From Pirellulales bacterium (GTDB lineage Bacteria > Planctomycetota > Planctomycetia > Pirellulales > PALSA-1355), in the NCBI GenBank assembly GCA_022844125.1, contig JALHMI010000005.1, positions 335,768-399,767 of the forward strand: DNA of 64,000 bases, in the 5' to 3' direction. Both the position numbers and the translations under genes were made by a program. The notes below the pieces were generated by a model. It saw only the letters and a list, made by a program, of their open reading frames with translations, had not been told where the DNA came from and searched no databases. Positions 25,709-33,374 of this stretch are shown one piece after another. Every line of letters starts with the position of its first letter. Within the stretch, counting starts at the first letter, position 1.

Positions 25709-27735
25709 TACTTGCTCCCCTTGTTCGAGAACGGTTCGGTGATCGCGTTAAAGCCGATCTTTTCCAAAATCCGATCGGGGATTTGATAAAACTCAATGTT
25801 CGGACCCGAATACGTGCAGATACGGGCGTAGCAGTGATACGGCGGCTTAAGGTTCGCCTTTTTCGCTTCTTCCGTGATCGCACGGAAGGCGTCACGGTCC
25901 AGGATCGACGGCTTGCCCGGCACATTCCAAACCAGGAAGAAGCCCTCGCCACGTCCGCTGTATGCGAACAGATGCTTGTGGGTGCCAGCCGGGAAACGAC
26001 GTAGGTGAGCACCGCTTCGCTCCGCCTGGTCCCAGTGAGTTGTGATAAGCAGATCGACCATCTCTTCGCGTTCGAGAGCGAGAACTGCGTCTGCGTCGAT
26101 TGCGTCGGTCAGCGTTGTAAACCGAAAGCCGCCGGGAATGGGCGTGCCACGCTTCTCCGTCTTGTTGCCTTTCGCACGCTCGCCAGTGATCACACGGCGG
26201 ATGCGTTCGGCGGTTAGGGCACGGGCATATGAATCGCCTCGCTCCGGCCGACCCTGCTCGATCAAGACAAAGCGACGGTTGGCCTCGCTCTCGACGTTCA
26301 ACTCAAGCACTGCATGACCAGTCGTGCCCGATCCGGCAAACGGATCCATCACGAGCCCGCTCGGCGGACACCACAATTGGATGATTTTCTTGAACAGTTT
26401 CAGAGGTTTGACCGTCTCGAAACCGTGACCCTTGCCAACAATATCGTTCAGCTCGTTCACTCCGGTTTGGCTATGGCCAGACTGCTTGTGGCCCCAGGAT
26501 GTGCTGCCTACTTCCATCGGCACGGCGTAATCGTCATCCGACCAATACGTCGTCGGCACCATACCTTGCTTTACATCTTCAAGGTAACGCTTGAGTGCAA
26601 AGGCACCAGTGCCGCCAGCTCCCCAATATGCCACTGGCCACGGGCCACCGGTCAAAATTTTCTCAGCCGCCTTACGTGATTTCACGAGTACCTTGTGGTC
26701 TTCGCCAAAATCATCCTCAGACGGCAGAGGGGCGTTCTTAATGACGAGGGCCTTCTTTTTGCCGTCTTTAAGTTCACGCTCCACGTAGGTCGAACCCCAC
26801 GATTCGAGAAACTCTTTCATGCGTCGTTTCTCGGCACCCCAACAGCGGCCTTCAGACGGGTAGTGCAATGCGCCTGTGAAGGGTGATTGAATGGCATAGA
26901 TCATGCCCGGATGAGTCGCGGCTCCAGGAGCAGTGATATCACTCTCCTTCCATCGCCGCGCGTCGCCATCTGGCGATTTGTAGCGGGCATTCATCGCTTC
27001 AGTACGCGGCAACAGCGACGTATTCGCACGCTCATCATTTTTCGCGTAAACCAAAACGTATTCCGTCGCACTCGACAAGTGCGTTTGATCGTTCCGGGGC
27101 GCGTAAGACTTCTGCCAATTGATGATCCCGAGGCGATTCTGCTCACCAAACAACTGGTCGAGAAGCATTCCCATCCGATAGAGTTCGCGATGGTCGATGC
27201 ACATCGCCAGCACCCCGCCGGGGCGAAGCATTTCCTTCATCATGTAAATCCGCGGTGTCATGAACCGAAGCCATTTGCTGTGCCGCGATCCATCATCCTC
27301 CGGGATCAACTTACCCATGTCCGGATCGTTCGGGTCCGTATCCCATTTATCGTTGTACCGAAAATCATTTCCCGTGTTGTACGGCGGGTCAGTCGGGATA
27401 AGATCGATCTGGCCCCGGTACTTGTACAGCGAGACCATCGCCTGGAGATTCTCCCCTTCAACGATCAAGTTCGAGCACTGTAACTCCTCGTCACCCGTGC
27501 AGAATTTTTCCAAGATCCGCTGGCTTCGAGGTTGCACCAGCCGAACGATTTGCCATGGCGGGGTCTGGCCCGCGTAGGACAATCGAAGTCCCCGGGATTC
27601 CAAAAGGTCGCGATCCTCAAGCAGCGTGATGAGTTCCTCGCGGCGCAGATCGTGGTAGCCTTCAAGCTTTTTGGCTGCCGGCTGCGGTTCCACAGCGGAG
27701 GCAGGCTTCTTGGTCGCTTTTGTTCCCGTACCCAT
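25708..27735 (-). CDS. mod: Type III DNA methyltransferase, Mod subunit
   Basis: The 675-residue protein from the ATG at 27735 has motif IV DPPYNTG (residues 116-122) and motif I DPFAGSGTTGHAVLELN (about residues 460-475), the order IV before I of beta-class amino-methyltransferases, giving N6-adenine methylation. The central 300 residues carry the target recognition part. It protects DNA from the Res subunit and provides target specificity. The upstream 180 bases are a divergent spacer to a rightward gene and contain the likely promoter. Confidence 0.93.
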   Translation of the reverse strand: MGTGTKATKKPASAVEPQPAAKKLEGYHDLRREELITLLEDRDLLESRGLRLSYAGQTPPWQIVRLVQPRSQRILEKFCTGDEELQCSNLIVEGENLQAMVSLYKYRGQIDLIPTDPPYNTGNDFRYNDKWDTDPNDPDMGKLIPEDDGSRHSKWLRFMTPRIYMMKEMLRPGGVLAMCIDHRELYRMGMLLDQLFGEQNRLGIINWQKSYAPRNDQTHLSSATEYVLVYAKNDERANTSLLPRTEAMNARYKSPDGDARRWKESDITAPGAATHPGMIYAIQSPFTGALHYPSEGRCWGAEKRRMKEFLESWGSTYVERELKDGKKKALVIKNAPLPSEDDFGEDHKVLVKSRKAAEKILTGGPWPVAYWGAGGTGAFALKRYLEDVKQGMVPTTYWSDDDYAVPMEVGSTSWGHKQSGHSQTGVNELNDIVGKGHGFETVKPLKLFKKIIQLWCPPSGLVMDPFAGSGTTGHAVLELNVESEANRRFVLIEQGRPERGDSYARALTAERIRRVITGERAKGNKTEKRGTPIPGGFRFTTLTDAIDADAVLALEREEMVDLLITTHWDQAERSGAHLRRFPAGTHKHLFAYSGRGEGFFLVWNVPGKPSILDRDAFRAITEEAKKANLKPPYHCYARICTYSGPNIEFYQIPDRILEKIGFNAITEPFSNKGSK

Positions 27736-27921
27736 CAACACACCTCGCCGTTGCAGAAAAGTAAGCGCTCGGGAAAAAGTTGAGATACCTAACTATATCC
27801 CGGATTTGCCCAGCGCCTAGCTATTTTCCGTAAGTCGCTACCGTGCCATCGGTTGCGATTATTGCGATACAGGCGCAATGTCCTTTCGTCTGAGTCGTTG
27901 CTCATTCAGAAAGGAGGAAAC

Positions 27922-28122
27922 ATGGACCCCAATCGAGCTTGGCGGGAGCTGGCAGACGCGTATCAGGCCCAAGAATTGGACCAATGCGTCGAGCTGGCTG
28001 AAGGGCTAGTTCAATGGCTAGCCAAAGATGGCTACCCGCCCACAATCACTCGCCACCAGGCGTTTGACCGCCATGTAGTAAAGAGCGCCTGCGAGGCAAT
28101 TCTGGCCGAAGTCGCAGGATGA
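27922..28122 (+). CDS. small conserved accessory protein, 66 aa
   Basis: An ATG after AAAGGAGGAAAC gives a 66-residue helical protein MDPNRAWRELADAYQAQELD..., with a Trp-Leu and Gly-Tyr-Pro-Pro segment. A clear homologue occurs at 61032-61223 (MDPNQTYRDMQDA...), also a rightward gene next to a mobile module. The two share the D-P-N start, a W-L-x4-G segment and an A-x-x-E end. Function is unknown. Confidence 0.7.
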   Translation: MDPNRAWRELADAYQAQELDQCVELAEGLVQWLAKDGYPPTITRHQAFDRHVVKSACEAILAEVAG

Positions 28123-28133
28123 TTCAGGCCAAG

Positions 28134-28154
28134 CCCCCAGCAGGTTGCTGGGGG
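28134..28154 (+). terminator. hairpin terminator after the 66-aa gene
   Basis: A perfect 9-bp stem (28134-28142 with 28146-28154) and a 3-base loop, beginning 12 bases after the rightward gene stop. The trailing sequence is TATTTAAAG rather than a full T run, so termination strength is uncertain. Confidence 0.6.
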
Positions 28155-28170
28155 TATTTAAAGAAGGCAA

Positions 28171-28200
28171 CAAAAACGCCCCGACTTCCCTGCCGGGGCG
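28171..28200 (-). terminator. rho-independent terminator of the lectin gene
   Basis: On the minus strand the stem CGCCCCG/CGGGGCG (28194-28200 with 28177-28183) is followed by five T (28172-28176). It lies 28 bases beyond the leftward PEP-CTERM lectin gene stop. Confidence 0.75.
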
Positions 28201-28227
28201 TGCGTCGCCATTGAACTTCAAGGCGAC

Positions 28228-28776
28228 CTACCTACGACGCCAGACGATCGCGATCCCAGAGAAAGCGAAGCAAGCCATGACGAGCGTGCTCGGCTCAGGC
28301 ACTTCGACGACGGCGTACACGACATCGCCGGATTCAAACCGTAGATCGTGCCACTTCCCCGGCTCCCAGAAGTTCAGAAGGATGCCGCCGTAGTCTTCGC
28401 CGTCTCCTACGGAACTGTGCGGCTCAGTGGGAACCCAATTCGTGTAGGTCACAGGTGCTCCATCGATCCATGACCACGGAGTCGAAATGTCATTCATCCC
28501 GATCAGAAGGGATTTGATGTTCGATGCGGGTTCAGCGGCCAGTGCCGTTGGACCGAACGTCGAGTAAATCCAAGCGTCTTCGGCAGCGTCTTGAATCGAA
28601 GTCAGATCGCCGCCCAGGCTGAACGCTTCAGCTCGAATTGCATCCCACGAATTGACATTCGTCTCGTACGGAGCGAGCAAGTGGTACGTGTGCCCATTTG
28701 CCGGGTTCACCGCTGTCTGAATAACTGCCCCCTGCACTGATCCACAGAGCATTGCGAACACAATCACAGCCTTCAT
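28228..28776 (-). CDS. PEP-CTERM protein with C-type lectin domain
   Basis: The 182-residue protein has a signal peptide (residues 1-16, MKAVIVFAMLCGSVQG), a C-type lectin-like domain (residues 22-150: NGHTYHLLAPY, FSLGGDLTSIQDAAEDAWI, TPWSWIDGAPVTYTNWVP) and a C-terminal PEP-CTERM tail (VPEPSTLVMACF...WRRR) that an exosortase would process. It is a planctomycete envelope protein type, with a strong GGAGG ribosome site and its own terminator. Its position inside phage-like DNA suggests host-derived cargo, perhaps altering the cell surface of the lysogen. Confidence 0.85.
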   Translation of the reverse strand: MKAVIVFAMLCGSVQGAVIQTAVNPANGHTYHLLAPYETNVNSWDAIRAEAFSLGGDLTSIQDAAEDAWIYSTFGPTALAAEPASNIKSLLIGMNDISTPWSWIDGAPVTYTNWVPTEPHSSVGDGEDYGGILLNFWEPGKWHDLRFESGDVVYAVVEVPEPSTLVMACFAFSGIAIVWRRR

Positions 28777-29078
28777 CGTCGACCTCCATCATGGTGTGCT
28801 GAATGAAACGCGTGCTGCACTCTATGCAGACCGCGTGAGGCAGTTCAATCCTTCAATTCAACATTTCAACTACCGACGACATCTTTGTGTCGGCTATGAA
28901 GAAATGAGCTGTTTGTGCTGTTACCGACGCTGACTTTGTGTCGGTTGTCTAACTCGCTTGATCGGAACAGTGACTGTTGATACGAGTGTTGCGCACCTCC
29001 GAGGAACAGGTCTACGCTCTCGACGACTGAGCACGTTGCTCACGTCAGTAGCTGTTCTCTCACATCGGAGGATCTTAG
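28777..29078. promoter_or_regulatory. divergent intergenic region with two related hairpins
   Basis: This 302-base gap separates two divergent genes. It holds two copies of a short hairpin, CCGAC-(11 nt)-GTCGG, at 28873-28893 and 28924-28944, both with TTTGTGTCGG on the right arm, 51 bases apart. They may be operator or regulatory RNA elements for one or both genes. A GGAGG ribosome site lies before the DUF932 gene at 29079 and before the lectin gene at 28776. Confidence 0.5.
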
Positions 29079-29843
29079 ATGACTACGGCCATGACCCTTC
29101 ATCGCGGTGCACGACTCGTTGAACTGGAGGAACTCGAACGAGTTCCGTGCCCGCCGCCCACTGACACCTGGTTCCCTGTTCCGCATCACGCTGTGTTGCA
29201 CACCGTCGCCGAACAACTGACCGGTGCCGGCTTCGCCATCGACAAGATGGAGCTTGCACTGTCACGCGACGACGCTCGCTTCTTTGGCACCATGCGGCTC
29301 AAGAACAGGATCAACGAACATGCGGCGCTTACAGTGGGCATTCGTAGCTCGATGGATAAATCTTTTCCCATCGGGCTTTGCATGGGCTCGACGTGCTTTG
29401 TTTGCGACAATCTCGCGTTCTCGTCCGAGATCGTTATTGCTCGCAGGCATACCAAGCACGGAAGCGATCGCTTCGCTGAAGCTACGTGCAAGGCAGTCCT
29501 CAACCTCAACGCGTATCAGATTTCGGCGGCACAACGGATCACTGCAATGGAGGCGTGGGAACTCTCGCCTCAGGCTGCGGATTCACTTCTGCTGCGGTCA
29601 TTTGAAACGGGCATAGTCTCATCGAGACTGTTGCCTGATGTCATTAAAGAATGGCGGAATCCCCGTCATCCTGAGTTTCGCCCAAGGACGGCGTTCTCGA
29701 TGCTGAACTCGTTTACGGAGGTGTTCAAGGAACGGCAACGTTCCAATCCTCAAGAAGCGGCATTGCAGACAATCCGCCTTCAACGTCTGCTTGATCCGCA
29801 AGGTAGACAGGATGTCATCGACGTGCCATCAACTCCGGCATAG
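29079..29843 (+). CDS. DUF932 family protein
   Basis: The 254-residue protein resembles the DUF932 phage/plasmid family through VGIRSSMDKSFPIGLCMGSTCFVCDNLAFSSEI (in parts; about residues 85-120) and the segments before and after it. DUF932 proteins are common in mobile elements and some are linked with replication or antirestriction, but the role here is unknown. Start ATG 29079 has a GGAGG site 7 bases upstream. It is a rightward gene with a terminator-free end. Confidence 0.75.
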   Translation: MTTAMTLHRGARLVELEELERVPCPPPTDTWFPVPHHAVLHTVAEQLTGAGFAIDKMELALSRDDARFFGTMRLKNRINEHAALTVGIRSSMDKSFPIGLCMGSTCFVCDNLAFSSEIVIARRHTKHGSDRFAEATCKAVLNLNAYQISAAQRITAMEAWELSPQAADSLLLRSFETGIVSSRLLPDVIKEWRNPRHPEFRPRTAFSMLNSFTEVFKERQRSNPQEAALQTIRLQRLLDPQGRQDVIDVPSTPA

Positions 29844-29903
29844 AGAAACAGTCCGCACTCATGGATGGGTGCACCCTTCAGTGCTTCGGCATTGGAGGGT
29901 TTT

Positions 29904-30335
29904 TCAGCGAGCCATAAGCTTCCGAATCGATCCTGTCGTGGCAGCTGCAATTCCAACGACAGTCACAGCAGGAACACAGGCAGCCACACCGAGCACCGTA
30001 CCGAGGCCATTCAGAAACATCTTCAGCGGGGTTGTCGACTCCTTCTTCTTCGCCGGCATCTTCCACGAACCGGGCTTCTTGTCTTTCTTCGCGTCCTTCG
30101 GCTTCTGAACTTTTTCAGGCTTGGGTTTCTCGACCCGCTCTGGCTTTGGCTCAGGCTTTGATTTCTCCTGTTTCTCCTCCGGCCTCGGCAGCTTCGGTAT
30201 CACTGGAGCAGGCACGACTGGCTTTTCGACTTCAGGTTCCGGCTCGACTTCCTCCTCAGCCTTTTTCACGGGCTCAGGTTTCTTCTCTTTCTTCGGCTCC
30301 TCTGCCTCTGGCTCGTCCTCCTTGGGTTTTTCCAT
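29904..30335 (-). CDS. low-complexity Lys/Glu/Pro protein with C-terminal membrane helix
   Basis: The 143-residue protein is largely built of Lys, Glu and Pro (KPEPVKK, EKPKPEK style repeats) for residues 1-95, then has a basic linker and a hydrophobic stretch (residues about 105-130: LNGLGTVLGVAACVPAVTVV) that is likely a tail membrane anchor. The layout is like TonB or spacer-type proteins but without their C-terminal domain. It may bridge the periplasm in lysis or attachment. No recognised family. Confidence 0.5.
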   Translation of the reverse strand: MEKPKEDEPEAEEPKKEKKPEPVKKAEEEVEPEPEVEKPVVPAPVIPKLPRPEEKQEKSKPEPKPERVEKPKPEKVQKPKDAKKDKKPGSWKMPAKKKESTTPLKMFLNGLGTVLGVAACVPAVTVVGIAAATTGSIRKLMAR

Positions 30336-30354
30336 GCAAAGACTTTATCACAAC

Positions 30355-30385
30355 AAAAAAGCTCGACCGTTTGAGGATCGAGCTT
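30355..30385 (-). terminator. rho-independent terminator after the tRNA-like gene
   Basis: On the minus strand the stem AAGCTCGA/TCGAGCTT (30378-30385 with 30359-30366) is followed by TTTTTTG. It lies just beyond the 3' end of the tRNA-like gene (30391) and so would end a transcript containing it. Confidence 0.75.
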
Positions 30386-30390
30386 CTGTG

Positions 30391-30539
30391 TACTGGCGGC
30401 AGGGATTTGACGAGGCATCAGGGGTCAATTCCTGATAGCGGGAACTCGTATAGTCACCCTGCAATCTAGAGAAGCATCGGCAGTGTGGATCTTTGACACA
30501 CATCCTAGCCACCGCGTCTACCTATTCCGCCACGCCAGC
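30391..30539 (-). tRNA. tRNA-Leu-like gene, interrupted or degenerate
   Basis: On the minus strand the sequence starts with GCTGGCG and ends CGCCAGTA, a 7-bp acceptor stem pair with a discriminator A, and contains the class II D-arm GGCGGAATAGGTAGACGC of tRNA-Leu. The 3' part TCAAATCCCTGC completes a T-arm with GCAGGGT, but 45 bases separate them (30410-30454), including a 6-bp hairpin ATCAGG/CCTGAT. The anticodon region is not canonical (a GTGTG/CACAC stem with a 9-base loop). Total length is 149 instead of about 85-90. It may be a pseudo-tRNA or an interrupted tRNA gene; it is followed by a terminator. Confidence 0.45.
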
Positions 30540-30551
30540 GATGTGAATGAG

Positions 30552-30878
30552 CTATTGCATGTTCGCACAGCTGATCACCGTCGAGGTGAACTGGCGGCAG
30601 TCCTTGAATCCACTGCCTTTCTCGCAGTGCTTGCGTTCAAGAACGCACATGTTGGCTTCGTAGTTTTTGACGCGAAGCTCCTTGGCGATGCCCGTCACAG
30701 GATCATGTTCTGTGTGAACGTAGCGAACCTGCGGCTCGATAGATCCATTGCGGACACGATCAGAGATCTTGTACTGCTGGTCGAACCATTGTGTGGTGCG
30801 ACTGAAAGGAGCGGCAGAAGCCGCAAGGGGCGACAGCAACGATGCTGCGAAGAGAATGGAAGTGATGAACTTGTTCAT
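30552..30878 (-). CDS. putative exported protein, 108 aa
   Basis: A signal peptide (MNKFITSILFAASLLSPLAA, ending in ASAAP) is followed by about 85 residues with four cysteines (NMCVLERKHC..CRQFT..SC), which could form disulfides outside the cell. It lies directly upstream of the tRNA-like gene in the same direction. Function unknown. Confidence 0.6.
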   Translation of the reverse strand: MNKFITSILFAASLLSPLAASAAPFSRTTQWFDQQYKISDRVRNGSIEPQVRYVHTEHDPVTGIAKELRVKNYEANMCVLERKHCEKGSGFKDCRQFTSTVISCANMQ

Positions 30879-30996
30879 CGTGATAGGGAGAAAGGGAATA
30901 AAGACTTGTCTACATTGCCACGGTTATTGCCGAGCGTCAAGCTGATTTGTGTAGTCCCTACGTGCCAGTCAGCGAGGCACAAGGACGAGTTGCCAT

Positions 30997-31704
30997 CTAG
31001 AACGGCGTGACATCGACTTCACCGATATATTCGAGGACTGCTTTGACGTAATAGCCGGTGTTCGACGGGAAGAAACCAAGTGCAAGCCCGTCGCCGTTGA
31101 CTAACTCCAACAGATTGATGTCCTCGGACAGGTTCGAGCAGCCATCGTCGCCCTTTGTAAATGGAACCGCGTTCAAGATGTAGTGACCTTCGACGGTCTC
31201 GCCCTCGCCGCTTTGTAGGTGGCTAGAAGGGCTCAGAACGCGATGGCATCGACCCTGCCAGGTCGCACCGATGAATCGGAACTTGTTCCATTCACGTGCC
31301 ACATTGATTTGGCCGTCTGCGAGCAATGGCGCCGAGTATACGGCGAGTCCAGCAACGCCTTCATTCTGGCCGTTGCGGCTCAAATAGACGCTGAGGTAAG
31401 CATCGGATACGGAGCCCTTAATCTTTTGGACCTTCATCGCACGGAGACGATCCGAACCTTTGGCCTCGGCAGCAGCTTCATACGACTGATCTGCGAGCAC
31501 AATTTCCTTAATCTCCTCAGCTGAGGACGAGGAGGACGATGCCTTTGAGCTTGCAGAACTGAGTGCTGCCTGCGACACGCGATCAACTGCTTCGTAGTCG
31601 CGAGCACGCTGAGCCAGCTCTTCGGTCGTGATGCGTTCGACGCATCCACTCAAGCTGAGGACCGCAAGAGATAGAATACCGGTGGTGATAAGAGAACGGT
31701 TCAT
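30997..31704 (-). CDS. putative lipoprotein, 235 aa
   Basis: The signal sequence MNRSLITTGILSLAVLSLSGC has a lipobox LSGC at residues 18-21, so the mature protein would be lipid-anchored. A Ser-rich stretch (SSASSKASSSSSSA) follows as a linker, then a beta-rich domain of about 150 residues. It precedes the lysis genes in transcription order and may belong to the phage's envelope-targeting set. No family recognised. Confidence 0.65.
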   Translation of the reverse strand: MNRSLITTGILSLAVLSLSGCVERITTEELAQRARDYEAVDRVSQAALSSASSKASSSSSSAEEIKEIVLADQSYEAAAEAKGSDRLRAMKVQKIKGSVSDAYLSVYLSRNGQNEGVAGLAVYSAPLLADGQINVAREWNKFRFIGATWQGRCHRVLSPSSHLQSGEGETVEGHYILNAVPFTKGDDGCSNLSEDINLLELVNGDGLALGFFPSNTGYYVKAVLEYIGEVDVTPF

Positions 31705-31782
31705 ACAGAGAAAGAAAAGAAGGGGATAAGAATGGCGTCATTGTGAGAGCACAAGCGGCCGACGCCTGACTGCTTTGCTTTT

Positions 31783-32586
31783 TCATTTGAAGATTACTTT
31801 ACGGGCACCGCCATTCTTAACGTTGCGGATATTGTCGAGGCCGGCCTGTCCGATCCCCGCCCATAGATCGATACGCATGCCCTTGATGGCACCGCCGCGA
31901 TCGTGGCAGGTTACGTCCCCGATCCCTTCGATATGCAGTTTCGTGCCGAGGGGAATATTCGGAGGGCAGGCAACGACCGTGAACGGTTCAGCGTTTCGGA
32001 CATCGAATCCGTTCGCAGTGTGGAAGCAATCGCCGGCCGTACCGTCTTTGTTCAGGCCGCAGTTGATTTCCACATCTTTCAGATAGCTCTCGTGGTAATA
32101 GCTCTGCTGATCGGGAACGGGCGAATAGTACCGGGAAACGTTGTAGACCGTGCCTTGCTCCGGCTCACGCCAGGTGCCTTTGAGGGATTCAACAAGGTGC
32201 GTACCAGGGCAGGCGGTCGGACTGGCTTCCTTATGCGGGATGATCTGCTCGAATGCGTACATCTTGTCGAGCTTCGCAACCAACGATTTTAAGGCATCGA
32301 GCTGCTTGGCCGAGGGCTGTTCGTGTTCGAAGTTCCCGGCGACAACGACGGCAAGTGAACTGAGATTTACTTCCTGATTTCTCGTGTGACCGGTTCGTTC
32401 GGAGAGCGAACGATTCTGCTTGACCGATCCGTCTTTCCCGACGAGGAAGTGATAGGCGATGTGCGAACCGTAGTTGGATTCTGCATAGCCTCTTGCGGCG
32501 TGATTCTTTTCGACGGATGAGGACTGAATGTCCGATTCCGAAGCTGTGTGATGAATCACGAGTATCCGGGGAGCACCGACTGCTAC
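31783..32586 (-). CDS. endolysin: amidase_2 plus 3D domain
   Basis: The 267-residue product from a GTA at 32586 has an N-acetylmuramoyl-L-alanine amidase domain with zinc ligands in ILVIHHTASES (His12), PHKEASPTACPG (His118, Cys126) and GSHIAYHFLVGKDG, and a C-terminal 3D domain (YYSPVPDQQSYYHES..., GDVTCHDRGGAIKGMRIDLWAG) with its three conserved aspartates. It would cut the peptide from peptidoglycan during lysis. The GTA overlaps the TAG of the upstream gene as GTAG; the only ordinary start is a TTG 25 codons upstream (32661) within the other gene. No signal peptide, so a holin is needed. Confidence 0.88.
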   Translation of the reverse strand, partial: VAVGAPRILVIHHTASESDIQSSSVEKNHAARGYAESNYGSHIAYHFLVGKDGSVKQNRSLSERTGHTRNQEVNLSSLAVVVAGNFEHEQPSAKQLDALKSLVAKLDKMYAFEQIIPHKEASPTACPGTHLVESLKGTWREPEQGTVYNVSRYYSPVPDQQSYYHESYLKDVEINCGLNKDGTAGDCFHTANGFDVRNAEPFTVVACPPNIPLGTKLHIEGIGDVTCHDRGGAIKGMRIDLWAGIGQAGLDNIRNVKNGGARKVIFK

Positions 32587-32891
32587 TCCCCGCTTCCAAA
32601 AGGGCGATCTTCTTGTTGGCAGGCGAACTCCGGGGTCTCGCCGTATTCGTGCGTGAACCAATCAATAGATTCACGAAGCTTGGGGCACTGAGTCTGATCG
32701 CTTCCGTAGCAAGCGGCCGTACGTGTCCCGATGATTCCGCAGTGCCCTCGACGGGCCTTCATGCGCAATTCGTACGATTGTCGCTGGTATTCTTCAGCAG
32801 ACAATCCATTCGGGATTAGGCTGAAGCCGAGAAACAGGATGAACACGGCGGCAAACCCGATTGCCATGTTCTGTTTTGTCAAATAGCTCAT
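32583..32891 (-). CDS. small membrane protein of the lysis region, 102 aa
   Basis: The 102-residue protein has one N-terminal membrane helix (residues 9-29, MAIGFAAVFILFLGFSLIP), then a Cys-containing soluble part (CGIIGTRTAACYGSDQTQCPK). It sits directly before the endolysin and overlaps it by its stop. It may be a spanin or a lysis regulator that works in the periplasm. Its ATG overlaps the previous stop as ATGA. Confidence 0.55.
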   Translation of the reverse strand: MSYLTKQNMAIGFAAVFILFLGFSLIPNGLSAEEYQRQSYELRMKARRGHCGIIGTRTAACYGSDQTQCPKLRESIDWFTHEYGETPEFACQQEDRPFGSGE

Positions 32892-33010
32892 ACGATTTGG
32901 GGAATGGGAATCTGAAAAACTGCAACGCTCATTTGTCCGATGAGATAGGCAGTGCCTATGAAGACCAGAGCAAGGCAGATAAGGCCGATGATGTGTGTGA
33001 CTTGAGTCAC
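32888..33010 (-). CDS. single-TM peptide, possible holin, 40 aa
   Basis: From a GTG at 33010 the product is 40 residues with one hydrophobic helix (IIGLICLALVFIGTAYLIG). Its stop overlaps the next ATG. A short one-helix protein immediately before an endolysin pair fits a small holin or antiholin. A longer in-frame start exists at 33094 but has a Pro-rich N-terminus with no better support. Confidence 0.5.
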   Translation of the reverse strand: MTQVTHIIGLICLALVFIGTAYLIGQMSVAVFQIPIPQIV

Positions 33011-33374
33011 GGGAAGAGGGGGGAATATGGATATTGGTTTTGGTCGTTGATTAACGACTCTATTCACTATAGCGCAATTCACGTCAAAGCGCAATGTGAT
33101 TTGAAGGACCGCGATAGCCTCTCAGAGTGCCCTATTCAATGTATTCAGGCACACACCGCATCGCGGAGCCACTTGCTGAGAGACCGTCACGATCCTCCCA
33201 TCTGAACCGAAGAACCGAGTGGAGAAGTCTTGATGGGTGATTTCTGGAGGAAAAACGTAAACCCCCATTGCCTCATTATTCGACACACCGCTGCCGTATG
33301 ATTTCAGATTCGGACTTCTCCATTCGATTCTTCGGGTTCGATGATTTCAAAGGTCAGACCGCACGCGCGGAACT
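33011..33374. other. gap without confident gene
   Basis: About 360 bases between the lysis genes and the GHKL-like gene. The only well-formed frame is a 28-codon rightward one (33298-33384) starting ATGATTTCAGATTCGG with no clear ribosome site; I do not accept it as a gene. The region may contain the lysis promoter. Confidence 0.3.

Noticed and set aside
28873-28944. CRISPR-like repeats
   Set aside because: Only two copies, with short hairpins and one spacer; no further repeats or cas genes in the window.
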